Below, one piece after another: positions 33,152 to 45,322 of a stretch of 64,000 nt of DNA. The stretch comes from Opisthocomus hoazin (taxonomy: Eukaryota > Chordata > Aves > Opisthocomiformes > Opisthocomidae). Position 1 is the stretch's first letter. Every line of letters begins with the position of its first letter. Both the position numbers and the translations under genes were made by a program. The DNA is taken from NCBI RefSeq assembly GCF_030867145.1, contig NC_134414.1:83504504-83568503 (forward strand). The letters are read 5' to 3'. The notes beneath the pieces are model-generated. The model had not been told where the DNA came from and made no database searches. It saw only the letters and a program-made list of their open reading frames with translations.

Positions 33152-35461
33152 AGAGTGACTTATTTTTCCTGAGATTTAAAACCAGAGATTCTGATCTATT
33201 TTGCTTGTTAAAAAAAGTTTGCAGGTGGTTCGATCACAGCCTTCAAGCACTTAAATAATGTTAGTACGAAAACATTATTCAATCAGGCAAAGAAAATGTA
33301 ATGAGATATTCACAGGACACTGAATCTAAACAAATTCAAGCTTTAAATAAGGTAACAATGATACAAGATCTACCTTGCAAGTTGTAAAGTGAATAAATGA
33401 ACTGTACATCATCAGAACCTCTAATCAGACAGACTTTTTAAATGTTCATATACGATGTTCTTTTTGTCTTATGACTGGACTATCAGTTATTATTGTTCAG
33501 TTGATGGCTTCTGGAGAAGTTTATACATGGCCCAGGAAAATAAATGGATCTGTTCTTTAGCTTTCACATAATTAGCTTTCCTGTGATTAATTTTCCTATA
33601 GCTAGCTCTTTGTCAGCTTTCCTGTATAACTGGACTCTCATAACAAGACTATGTCTCAGCTTTCCCAGGTTTCTTAGCATAGGTGATTACGGATACATGA
33701 CCATTCAGAAAACCTCTGAAGTGCCACTGAAGGTGCCATCTCCAAACCATGAACATATAAGATTAATGTTAATTTGTAATGTTTAAATTTAACGGGCATA
33801 CACAACCAGTTTCAGAGTCTGTTCGTCATATGGTACCTTGTGCCCTCAGTCTTGACCCAAGAGCAGAGACCTGTAGGAAGGAAAGTGTTTTGAAGCCTGT
33901 GCAGAAAACAGTGTGCCATATCAGATACAATGTAGGACAAGGTACCTTGCAGGCAGAGCTAAATGGTGGCTGCCAATGGGAATTGAAGGACCTCAGTCAG
34001 ATTGTCATGAGGGTGTATTTATGCACTTAGTATGAGGAAAATTCAAGTGAGAATGAAGGAACAGGACCTCACACTGAAAGAGTGGAGGAAAAATGTCCTT
34101 TATCCTCACATGTCTAAGAAAGGATCCTTGTTGAAGAACCAAATTCGAAGGCTTAGAGTGACAGATCTGCTTTTAATCTAGAATTGCACAATATACAGAT
34201 CACGAAGTGACATTATAATTGGGGGATGGCACCACTCATGTTGAATGTCTCTTGTTTCCAGAGAGCAGTCCACCATAGCTGGCAAGGTTGAACTCTGTCT
34301 GAAGGAATTACTGGTTTTGGGGTAGGCAAAACAAAGGAATAAAGACATATTTTACCTTGATGCTAGAGAGAAAGTTGCAATCTAGCTTCAGTGAAGCCCT
34401 ATTAAATTAGAAGCTGTATTTGTTTTCAGTTCATTCAAAAAATACTTTATTACAGTGAACACTAGAGTCTTTATCTATATATATATGTAAGGCAATTTAA
34501 ATTATCTGGAAATCAGGTAAGAATTTACAAGAGAAATACAGTGCTGCTGAAAAAATCCATACTGCGGACTGTTTAAGGCCCTCTCATATCTGGATCTGTA
34601 TTTTGCTTTTCTGTAGCATCATCTCAGGAATTCAAAACAACCAGAAATTAAAGTCCTGCAGAATAGGAACCCACATAAGTAATCTGTATAAAATCGTACA
34701 GAAAGGCTTTGAAAAAATTGGTGATCTTTCCTGGTGTTCAGTGCTGTGGCATACAGACAAAGTTACCCCTCTAACTGTTATGCCAATGTAAACTCAGTAC
34801 ATGCAATGAATACTCAAATAAATTGTTCATTATTGTTAAAGTTTTATAAAATGTAAGTGCTGTTATTCATTGACAAAAAAATTATTAAAATCTTATTAAA
34901 TATTGCATTTTTATAGTAAGCCAGTTCACTGATGTCTTTTATTCCCATTAGAACACATGCCAGGTTTGATGATAGATTGAACATGATTTTTACAAATGAG
35001 AAATTTGTTTATTTGATGAGACAAAGTTATACTGCACATTTAAGAATGCATTAAATCTCATCTGTAGTGCTACAGAACTACTAAATTACTTTCAAACAAC
35101 TTCTAAACTCAAATTTTTACTTGACCTGTTAATAGAAAACCAGGACCTAAGTGGCAAGATGCTTAAAAACTACAATCATAGAATTGATTCAGACTGACAC
35201 AGTTTCGAAATGCAATCTGCAAATCCGATGACAATAGATGTCTTCATACTAGTGCAGACAGATTTAATGGATACTGCAGGATATTCAGTACTTACATTTT
35301 AAAAACATAATGGAATACATTCCACAAATAAATTACTACAAATGCAACAATGGAAACAATGGAATAGTAATGGAAAAATAGCAAACAAATCTCCCTTTCC
35401 AGTATTCATTAGCAACTGGGTTTAAATGACTGCCTCAATATTTGAATGCCCTTTGAATAAT
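33152..35461. other. Non-coding sequence, nothing recognised
   Basis: No gene or repeat is supported. A frame at 33544-33786 is open but unrecognised. A short TA run lies near 34475-34488. Confidence 0.55.
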
Positions 35462-35623
35462 TGTTTCGTTCTCCCTTCTTTCAAGTATGTTTAAGGAAAA
35501 CATATTTTAATTTTGTTTAACTTTATTGTGATTTTAACTAAGTGTTTCGTTCTCCCTTCTTTCAAGTATGTTTAAGGAAAACATATTTTAATTTTGTTTA
35601 ACTTTATTGTGATTTTAACTAAG
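35462..35623 (+). repeat. Perfect tandem duplication, 2 x 81 bp
   Basis: Two adjacent copies of an 81-bp AT-rich unit starting TGTTTCGTTCTCCCTTCTTT (35462-35542 and 35543-35623) are identical at every base by eye. The two bases after the second copy (TG) repeat the first two bases of the unit. The unit holds no recognised motif or open frame. A recent duplication, an allelic length variant or an assembly artefact are all possible. Confidence 0.95.
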
Positions 35624-35829
35624 TGGTGAATCTGTTAGGAGTGTAAATGAGGACTGCCTGGGAAAAATGTACATGAATACTCAGGTCTACTCTGGTCACA
35701 ATTTTGTTTAAAGACATGATCGCAAATGAAAGAGCCAAATCTAACCCTGAAGTCAGCTATAGTGAATAGCTTTCTTTTCTTCCGTTAAAGTAAATGACTG
35801 CACTACATCTGAGAGGAAAAAAAAATATG

Positions 35830-36093
35830 TTGGGACAATGGGCACAAGTTGCACTGGGAAAGATTTCATCTTGATATAGGAAAGAAATTTTTTACAGTGA
35901 GAATAGTCAAATACTGGAACAAATTCTCCAGGGGTGTGATAGAGTCCCCATCAGTGGTGGTTTTCAAGAAGCAACTAGACAGGGTGATAGATAATCTCAT
36001 CTAGGCTCTGTTATTTACAAAAGGTTGGACCAGATGATCTTCTGAAGTCCTTTCCTACTCAGGCTGTTCTGTAGTTCTGCAATTCTGTGACAT
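35830..36093 (+). mobile_element. Old CR1 3' end fragment
   Basis: Plus-strand, diverged CR1 tail: GGGACAATGGGCACAAGTT, AAATACTGGAACAAATTCTC, GGTTGGACCAGATGATCTTC, and a degraded octamer tail (TGTTCTGTAGTTCTGCAATT) ending near 36093. 5'-truncated. Confidence 0.75.
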
Positions 36094-37302
36094 TTTGTTC
36101 TGCCAAAGAGTTTGTGTGGGCAACACAAATAGAAATAGTGTAAAAAAAATCATTGTTAATGTTTTTGTTAGAGTACCACCTATCTGCTAATTCAGACCCT
36201 GTTTCTATTTTTATGTTTGGATACTCTCAAGGATAGCATGTAATAGACTACAAACATGGAGGAAATGACTTACTGAGTATTTAACAGATTTGCACAAAGC
36301 TGATCGAGTGTGCCCTTCGCACTGTCAGAGTACAATCTAACTGGTTTGCTCTTGAACCTGTACCAGTCATAGCAGAGCATTCAAAAGGCAGCAGCATGTC
36401 TTTATTTCTTTGGTGGAGAATGGTTTCCAGACTGTTTTCACTCAAGCCCTCTCACATGTCACTGTTGTAGTCTAAGGGTGACTCGCCTCATAAGCAAACA
36501 AAATTTTTGGATGCATTTTCTTCAGCATTAGTGAAGGGATCGGAAGATTCAAAAGAAATTAGACTTTGCCACTCTGTTGTGACCCTGGCAGATGCCGAAA
36601 AAGGCATCTGTGCATTCTCAGACTTGTAGAAGTTAGTCCTCAAACGTGCTTTCTCCTGCTCTCTCTATCTCCACTTTTATTGACTCCTTTTATTGGACTA
36701 ACGTTTGTTACCCTCCATTTGTGAAATATGCCTTTTTTTTTTTTGTTTTAGGGAAATATTTTAACATACAGATTATGGTAGATTGTTACTGATTTGTAGA
36801 CTACCAAACAAAAAAGTTGCTGCAGTGTGTTTAATGATGTGATCAGGTTCTGCAAGGCGCAAGTGTTTCTTCTCAGACTGCAAACATCAACAAGAGAGAT
36901 CCCAAGGGCCATACCAAACAGATGTCTAAAATGTTTGCACAGCAAGAAAACCTGTTGTATGTATTCAGGTATTGTAGTTACATCTGGAGACATTACTTAT
37001 AGGGGTTATTATTATGTTTTCAGCAAGGTCCAGACATATATATCCTGCTTTTTGCTTCTGTTTTCTCCTTCTAGATATCTGCTATTTTATTAGATCTGTA
37101 GCAGCATAACAAGCAATAGGTCATACTCCTGTAGTTCTAGTTACAGAAAAACCGCTCTGTCAAACTTGAATTCTTCAGGATGAATTTGCATCATCAGTTA
37201 TAGCAAGAAGAACGTTTTAGCTAAATATATTCAATTAAGTGTGCGAAGAAGGATAAGAGAACTGTTGTCTTATTACATGTTTAAATATATATGTTCAATA
37301 GT
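36094..37302. other. Non-coding sequence, nothing recognised
   Basis: AT-rich with a run of 12 T near 36731-36742. Overlapping open frames on both strands at 36748-37093 are unrecognised and likely chance. Confidence 0.55.
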
Positions 37303-38088
37303 TTGGAAGGTGGGTGGATGAAGGGAGAGCCATAGATGTCTATCTAGACTTCAGCAAGGCTTTCGACACAGTCTCCCATAATATCCTTCTAGGGAAGCTC
37401 AGGAAGTATGGGCTAGATGAGTGGTCGGTGAAGTGGATTGAGAACTGGCTGAATGGCAGAACTCAGAGGGCTGTCATCAGCGGCGCTGGGTCTAGTTGGA
37501 GGCTGGTAACTAGTGGTGTCCCCCAGGGGTCAGTACTGGGCCCAGTCTTGTTCAACTTCATCAACGACCTGGATGAAGAGTTGGAAGGTACCCTCAGCAA
37601 GTTTGCCGATGACACAAAACTGGGAGGTGTGGTAGACACACCAGAAGGCTGTGCTGCCATTCAGCGTGACCTGGATAGGCTGGAAAGCTGGGCAGAGAGG
37701 AACCTGATGAGGTTCAACAAAGCCAAATGCAGGGTCCTGCACCTGGGGAGGAATAAATACATGCACCAGTACAGGCTTGGGGTGGATCTGCTGGAGAGAA
37801 GCTCTGTGGAGAGGGACCTGGGTGTCCTGGTAGACGACAGGTTAACCATGAGCCAGCAGTTCCATTTGAACATGAGGAAGAACTTCTTCCCTCTGAGGGT
37901 GACGGAGCACTGGAACAGGCTGCCCAGGGAGGTTGTGGAGCCTCCTTCTCTGGAGATATTCAAAACTCACCTGGACAAGGTCCTCTACAGCCTACTGTAG
38001 GTGACCCTGCTTCGGCAGGGGGGTTGGACTAGATGACCCACAGAGGTCCCTTCCAACCCCTACCATTCTGTGATTCTGTGATTCTGTG
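37303..38088 (+). mobile_element. CR1 LINE with an in-frame internal deletion
   Basis: 5'-truncated plus-strand CR1 beginning in the RT domain and ending in three perfect ATTCTGTG octamers (38065-38088). The 37314-38000 frame of 228 codons stays open: [15 protein letters not shown] (first catalytic Asp), [11 protein letters not shown], then [10 protein letters not shown] (active-site box intact), up to RLTMSQQ, where it jumps directly to [10 protein letters not shown] and on to the normal ORF2 end. Compared with the copy at 60507-61246, about 405 bp (equivalent to 60609-61013) are missing at 37860/37861. An AGT triplet sits at both ends of the missing segment. Sequence is well preserved, so a relatively young copy. 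It lacks the endonuclease and start of RT, so it cannot mobilise itself. Confidence 0.9.
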
Positions 38089-41000
38089 AAGACATATTTT
38101 TTAGGGCACTGGAGCATGTACTTAAAAACTGACAGGCCCTTGGTGCATTTGGTTATTCTAGGAAAAAAATGATGGTGTTTTGAAATGAAAAAATGATTTT
38201 ATTTCATTGTAAGAAAGTAATTTTCTTTTAGTTCATTTTTTTTTTTCATATTGTTTCATAAAATAGGCTTGGATACGGTATCTCTAGAAGCCTATCAGAT
38301 TAGGCTTATTCCCCCCCTGCCCCTGCATTAATAACAAAATATTGTCTTCTTCAGAATTATTTCAAGATTTTAAATGAGCTCCTAAGAATTACTTATGTGT
38401 AAGTAGATTTTATAATTTGACAATATTTTTCTAAAAGCTGTATATGGGAAGACGTTGTTTTTTGAGAGGTGTAATAAATACTGCAAATATACTTACTTTT
38501 CTTTTGGGGGATTTTGGAATTCTTTATTTCCTTCCATGCAGAAAAGTAAGGTAAAAAGATGTTACTTACAAAGACAAAGTGAGCAACATGTAAAACTGTT
38601 ATGTCATACCTTAGCTTTTGAAAGCTTTTAAATTGTCACACAAAGTAATGTAACTCACGGTATAATGAAACTGATGCTTAATTTGTCAATAAGTGATTTT
38701 AAAAAATGCATAATATATTAATGCCACACAGGTAATACACAATGGTAACTACTAACTTTTTAGAGTATGACTGAAAATACACCAAATTTGTCGATGCTGT
38801 GCATGTTTTATTTTCATGTGGTTGAGCTGTTAGCAAGTAAGATGAGAACAGCATGATATAAACATATGGCTTATTTCACTCTACTAATCACTTTTTTTCT
38901 TGTCATAGCTAATTTATTTTATGGTTCCTTTATTATATTATTTAATATACTTTCAAACAGTGACATATATTAATAACATAAGAAGAAAAACTCATTGAAG
39001 AAAGCAGATAAATTTCAATTAATTCAGTTTCAACATGAAACATTAATTTGATATAACAATACATACAGTCATATTGTATGAGATTTAATGTGTGCTTCAT
39101 AGAGGAGTCTGGTACCCACAAATTACATTTTAAAATGGTTATCTATCAGAAGTTGGTTGGATTGCTATGGTTATTTGACTTTTTTCTTAATATACCTTTA
39201 TCTACCTTGTTCACAATGTCCATACCAAGTACTTGCAGCCATGTTGCTAACTTCTTAAACTTCCAAAGGCTGTCTAAAGTATGCCTGTAAATCTTTCTCT
39301 TTGCGTAGAAGTGCAGCCGTTAAAACTCTTTCAGAGCTCCAGACAGTTTGGTGTAAAATGCTAGAATCAAACCACCACAGATAGTTAACTAAAAACTATT
39401 GTATGGTTTGTTTCAGCAGCCATGATATCATTTATTCTATGTTTGATTCTGATAGTGATATTTTCACTATTTTCACCAGCAGTCCATTTGTCTGAAGGGA
39501 AGCAGATCTCTAGCCACCCGTTACCCAGTCATCTGCCTTAGCATATTTTCTTTTTCTTTTTTATTACTGATAGGGAAAGAAGGCAAGAAAAAGAAAAATA
39601 TAAAATCTGTATTATTTTCCTCACAGAAGAAACTATTCTGCCTTCCAGTGTTGCTCAAAGTTTCAGTAACAAGAATCTGTCAGAAAACTTCTGTTTACCT
39701 TTGTGTTTCCAATATCCCTAGTTAAACTTGGAAATAAATTTCTCTTTGTCTAAAAATAAGAAAATACTTGCTAGATTCTGCAACATTTAGTTCATGTTTC
39801 TTTGCATTATCAAAATATTGCACACAATTTTTATTATAACAATTATCAATAGATAGAATTGAAACACATTAATAACCTGCTTTATCATCGAAGATAATTG
39901 CATGTTAAAAGCTAAACTAATTGCTTAGGTGGAACAGAAATTGAAGAAAGAAGTCATCTAATTTCAAATAAAGCAAATAGCAAGAAAATATATAAATATT
40001 ATGACTGAATAGTAATTGCTTGTTACTACTTGCCTATGCTTTGAAATATGATCTTTGATCTTATGAATTTGTTTGCAGAAATACAGACAGATTGAAGAAG
40101 TCTAATTTTCAGCACTAAGAATTTTGTAATAATGTAAACATCCATGGGAAGGTGAAACAGCAAAATCATAATGAGTATAAACTCCTACATTTCAGGATGT
40201 TAAAAAAAATACCTCCTGAGATGCAATATTTTTGAACATGCCATCCATGTTTTGGATGAGACTTGTTGCTTGCCAGTATGAGGAGTAATAAACCAGATTC
40301 TTTGGGGTTATAAATAAAGCAATGAGATGATGTAGCTAAGAAATCTTGTAAGTACTTTTTTTTTTAGAGTTTTGTTTTATAGGTGCTTCTACTTTTGTAG
40401 ATTTTCAAAAGTTCAGCTAACGCAAAAAGAGCTCCACTACTCTTCTTTCACTGTAAAGGTCCAAGGTATCAGTGAAAATCTCCGAAGAGGTAACTTTCTA
40501 GGAAATCACTCAAAAATACCTGCATACAAACAGACATATATCCATATTCTTATACATTAAGAATAACAGACCTGCAGGCATACACACTGCAAAACAAAAA
40601 AAAAATCCCCCAAAACCCCAGGAAGTATTGACTATGGTAGACTTACTTTATTGTCTTGAATCTTTATTGTTCTACTAATTTGTAAACATATTAAGAATCT
40701 CTGATACATGTGACATAAGATTACCTTTAATTTCTTTGCATCTTCTGTAAAACGGAGTTAGCAAAACTTTTTTACATTGCCCTGAAGAGATCAGATACTT
40801 TATACTGCTGCTAATAACCACAGTTACTGTAGATAACACCTCATTCTTCAGAAGCATAGCACAAAGCAACTGCAGAGTTTTGCATTTGTATTTACTTAAC
40901 CATGGGAGACATACAACCTGTTAACTTGACTAATGACTGTATGCTACTTTGTTACCTTATCATCTCCATCATGCAGACAACTTAAGCTTGGATTTTCTCA

Positions 41001-43943
41001 GGATTCAATGGTCTGAAAGACTGCTTATTCTGACATTCCAAGAGATTTTTTCCTCATTTTTTTCAAATAAAGACTGATCTAGAAGTGGGCATTGGGATCA
41101 CCACCCACAAGTCCAATCCCACCATCATTCTTTGAAGTACGGTGGAATCACATTATTGGTTTAAAACAGAAGGATAGTGAATGAATTAAAAACATTAATT
41201 AATTTTCCTCAATTAAAGGAGCAGAAAGGTTAAGTAGTCCGTTTCAAAAGCACATGAAAACAGGACATTTTGCTCTGAAGGAGGGAGAAGCGCTGAATTT
41301 GTAGACTTTCTAGGGTGCAGAATGTAATATTAAAATATTAACTGACCCCTAAGGAAATTAAGCTAAAGATGATATGCCATAATTTATTGATTGTGTGGTA
41401 GAAGTGTGCTCCTGCACACTGGAACTAATTAACTATCTAGAATGACAGAATGGATGAGAATATGTCATTTTTGATAACTGTTAATAAAATTGGCCTAATG
41501 TTTAAAGTTTGTCATCATGTTCCTCATTTATATGCATATTTGGATCAAATTTGACAGACATTAACTTTTTGAGATCCTTCTCAAAATTGATGCCACATAT
41601 GAACTTTCTTTCACTAAAATAGAAAGCAGAAACAAAAGAGAGGCAGATTTGTTTTTCCTAGAAACACATAAATGTCTCCAGGTACAGCACAGTCGGGATG
41701 TGATCTGTTCCAAAATGTTGCATAAATATATCCTTGATTAATCCATCATACATACAAAAATATTAATAATGAAAATTTTGTCTGTGTGGAGGGATATTGG
41801 GGAAAGTAAAGCATAGATAAAATTTTGCAAATTATGGTATTTTCTGTTTTGCTGAGGAAGGAAAAAATAATTAAATCAAACTGCCTGCCTGACATAAATC
41901 AAAACCTATTTAAATTCATAGTATTTTAATTCCATATATAGCATTCAGTGAATCAAACAGAAAGTGAATCTATATTTTGGTAGGTCAGAGACTCACCTGG
42001 GAAGGTCACACCTCCTTCATTTTCTTCTAAAAAGTGTGATATGGGGAAGAGCAGATCCACTGGAGACCACAAGGAGTGGGGGATAAATTAAAAATAATGT
42101 ATGGCTTATAAACTAAGGGAGTAATTTAAGAAATTACATTAATTAGCTTCTGAAGACTTGTATTAGACAGCAATTACACCAACAGATTCAGTGATACTGT
42201 GCTTTTCTGCAGAAGGTTGGATTTATTATTCCTATTACCAATTCTTCCTCTTTTCAATGACTCTTACCTGGAAAATGTAAACTTATATATGTATATCTAG
42301 TTTTATTCAGTAAAACTGCTTCAACTCTTCTAAACTTTTGAACGAGGTCATTCTTAAAATTTGACCCACATCCATTTGGTCCTTCTAAAACTGCATTTGT
42401 TTATCTTTGTCAAGTCAATAATGAAACACATTTTATTCAGCTTTATTTAGTAGAGATATATGGAGTAAAGGCAGAGGGGATGGTGCCTTTTGTTTAGAGA
42501 AGGCCACTTTTTTGTAAATTAAGTCGTGTATTTGACTGGCCAGTCATTTGCTAAAATAGCATATTTACAAGAATATGATCTACCAACACTTAGATGTATA
42601 TGTATGTGCACTTATGTGAATGTATTTGTGCACATATAACCATATCTAGGTAAGTGACAACTTTGAATGTCCAAGAGAACTACCTGTGTGTTTCACTGAT
42701 TTTCTAAATTTGCAGTAGTTCTGGTCAGCTGCAATCTTCAGACTCCTGGAATCTGATTGTATAGTTGAAGGTCAAGACAAAGTAGCTATAAACATATAGC
42801 AGACCTGAAAATACGTTGCTGCACAAAGGGTCAGCTAGGCACTAATGGAGATTAGATGTCTAAGCTTCTGGCATTGAATGAAACTGATTTTCAGTAGTGG
42901 TCAGCAGTGAGAATCTGATATATCAAAAAAAATCCCTGTGCATTAAAAGGTAGCAAAGGTAAGGACTGCAACTGCAGCTACTTACAGCAATAAAGACCTG
43001 TATAAAGATATTAATTCAGATTAATGTCAGCATGGAACTTTGTCTTGGTTAATCAGCTGTATCAATTCGAACAAAGTATTTACTTGTAATTATTAACAAT
43101 TTTTGTTCTAAGGACACACTATGCAAACATGAAAAATCAGCCAAATATGTGAGAAGCTACTCAAAAGAACTAATGATTTCTTAATAAAAAAGTAACGATT
43201 TGTTAAAATTGCTGTCAAATTTTCTTTCTAGACTAAAAGTATCACAGGTTTATAAGTGTAGTAGTGGTCACATTGAACTGCCATATTAAAAATAGACACA
43301 TGTATGTTCAGTTGAACATACACCAAAAAGTCTACATGAAGTATTACAAAAAGTGTAAAGAACAATAACTGATTTTACTTAGCAAACCTTTTTATGTGTT
43401 ATATCTACTTTATGTCAAACCAGAACATTTTTAGATGCTGAAAAGTGTCCTTTCCTTATAAAAGGAGTAACAAAGTGCAAATGTAAATGCCTTGTAGTGC
43501 AGGAAGAAGTAAGAGTTTTTCGGTTATAATTTGAATGAAGGAGATATCCTTTTTCTAATATCACAACATTTATCTAAATATCTTCTATTATACAAGATTT
43601 TAGATCTACAAATATTGGAATAATGATCTCAGTACAATTCTTTCTACGTTTGTTAACACAATTTGGAGATTTTTTGTTTCTGGCTTTTTACAGATCACTC
43701 TTTCAAAGATACGTACCTAAATATATATATAGGGGACTGAGACAGAAAAAAAAGTGACTGAGTAGCATATGTGGAAATAGTCTGACTATACAATCACAAT
43801 GGGGTTTTTTGTTTTATGTAAGAAAATTAAGAAACCAAGGATATATCTATTTTTGAAGGATTTTTCAAAAGATTACTTCTTGAGAATTGGGAAAATAGGT
43901 CATATAAGCTTTCACAGGTTCTGTTGCCTGTAGTACCCTGTAC
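38089..43943. other. Gene desert, AT-rich non-coding DNA
   Basis: Nearly 6 kb without a supported gene or recognised repeat. Short open frames at 39078-39290, 40372-40560 and 40675-40869 have no recognisable product. Confidence 0.6.
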
Positions 43944-44229
43944 AGAGCAGCCCTGTGGAGGAGTACATATAGATACTGGAGGATAAAAATTTGGACATGA
44001 GCCGGCAATGTGTGCTTCAGCCCAGAAAGCCACTTGTATCCTCAGCTGCATCAAAATAAGCACAGCCAGCAGGTCGAGGGACATGATTTTTCTCTGCTCT
44101 CACGAGACTCCACCTCGAGAATTGCATCCAGCTCTGGAATCCCCTGAAACACACGGACTTGTAAGAGGAGGGCCATAAAAATTATCATAGGGCTAAAATA
44201 CCTCTCCTTTAATGAAAGGCTGAGAGTTG
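43944..44229 (+). mobile_element. CR1 copy split by another CR1, 5' part
   Basis: Plus-strand CR1: GGACATGAGCCGGCAATGTG near 43994 (reads LDMSRQCV), GCCAGCAGGTCGAGGGACAT near 44066, GAATTGCATCCAGCTCTGGA near 44120, and AATGAAAGGCTGAGAGTTG near 44212, where it breaks. The expected continuation (GGGGCTGTTTACTCTAGAGA) appears at about 44933. This is the 5' part of one diverged copy. Confidence 0.8.
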
Positions 44230-44932
44230 AATAGAACAGAACAGAACGGAGAAGTTTATTTGGAAGGGACCTACAATGATCATCTAGTATAATTGCCTGA
44301 CCACTTCAGTGCTGATCAAAAGTTAAAGAACATTATTAAGGGCATTGTCCAAATGCCTCTTAAACATTGACTACCTCTCTAGGAAGCCTGTTACAGGGTT
44401 TAACCACCCTATCAGTAAAGAAATGCTTCCTAATGTCAAGTCTGAATGTCCCCTGATGCAGCCTTGAACCATTCCCATGTGTCCTATTGCTGGAACCCAG
44501 GGAGAAGAGATCAGCACCTCCCTCTCCACTTGTCCTCCTCAGGAAGCTGTAGAGAGTGCTGAGGTTACCCCTCAGCTGCCTTTTTTCCAAACTAGAGAAA
44601 TTCAGAGTCCTCAGTTGCTTCTCAAAGGACATTCCTTTCAGCACTTTCACCAGCTTTGTTGCCCTCCTCTGGCCACATTCGAGTACCTTCACATGCTTCT
44701 TTAATTGTGGGGCCCAGAACTGCACACAGTACTCAAAGTGAGGCCACACCAGCACTGAATACAGCAGGATAATCACTTGTTTTGACGGGCCGGTTATGCT
44801 GTGTTTGATGCAACCTAGGATGCAGCTTGCCCTCTTGGCTGCCAGGGCACACTGCTGACTCATGTTGAGCCTATGGTTGACCAACAACCCCAGATCTCTT
44901 TCTGCAGGTTTGCTCTCCAGCCACTCCTCTTG
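44230..44932 (-). mobile_element. CR1 copy inserted into another CR1
   Basis: A 703-bp minus-strand CR1 of a different subfamily (3' tail with AGAACAGAAC repeats instead of AGAATCATAG) interrupting the plus-strand CR1. The ORF2 C-terminal region is open for 175 codons on the minus strand (44887-44360; [39 protein letters not shown]) and ends RLPREVVNV. 5'-truncated at 44932. The sister copy of the same subfamily is at 53504-53945. No target duplication is evident. Confidence 0.85.
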
Positions 44933-45322
44933 GGGCTGTTTACTCTAGAGAAGAGAAGGCTCCAGGGAGACCTTGTTGCGGCCTCTCAGTATTTAAGGCT
45001 TACAAGAAAGATGAAGATAGATTTTTTACCAAAACCTGTAGAGACATGAGAATGGGCAATGGTTTTAAACTGAAAGGGGATAGGTTTAGATATAATGAAG
45101 AAATTGCTTATGATAGGGTGGTGAGACACTGAAAAATGTTGCCCTGAGAGGTTGTGGATGCCCCATCCCTGGTAGTGTTCCAAGTCAGATTGGAAAGGTC
45201 TCTGAGTAACCTTATCTAGTAACAGATGTCTCTGTCCATAATGAGGGGTTGGACCAGATCATCTGTGAAGCTCACTTCCAGGTCAAACCATTCTGTGATT
45301 GATTCTGTGATTCTATATCATT
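44933..45322 (+). mobile_element. CR1 copy split by another CR1, 3' part
   Basis: Continuation of the plus-strand CR1 from 44229: GAGAAGAGAAGGCTCCAGGG, GGGCAATGGTTTTAAACTGA, GGTTGTGGATGCCCCATCCC, GGTTGGACCAGATCATCTGT, and tail repeats ATTCTGTG, ATTGATTCTGTG, ATTCTAT ending near 45322. Indels and stops throughout. Confidence 0.85.
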
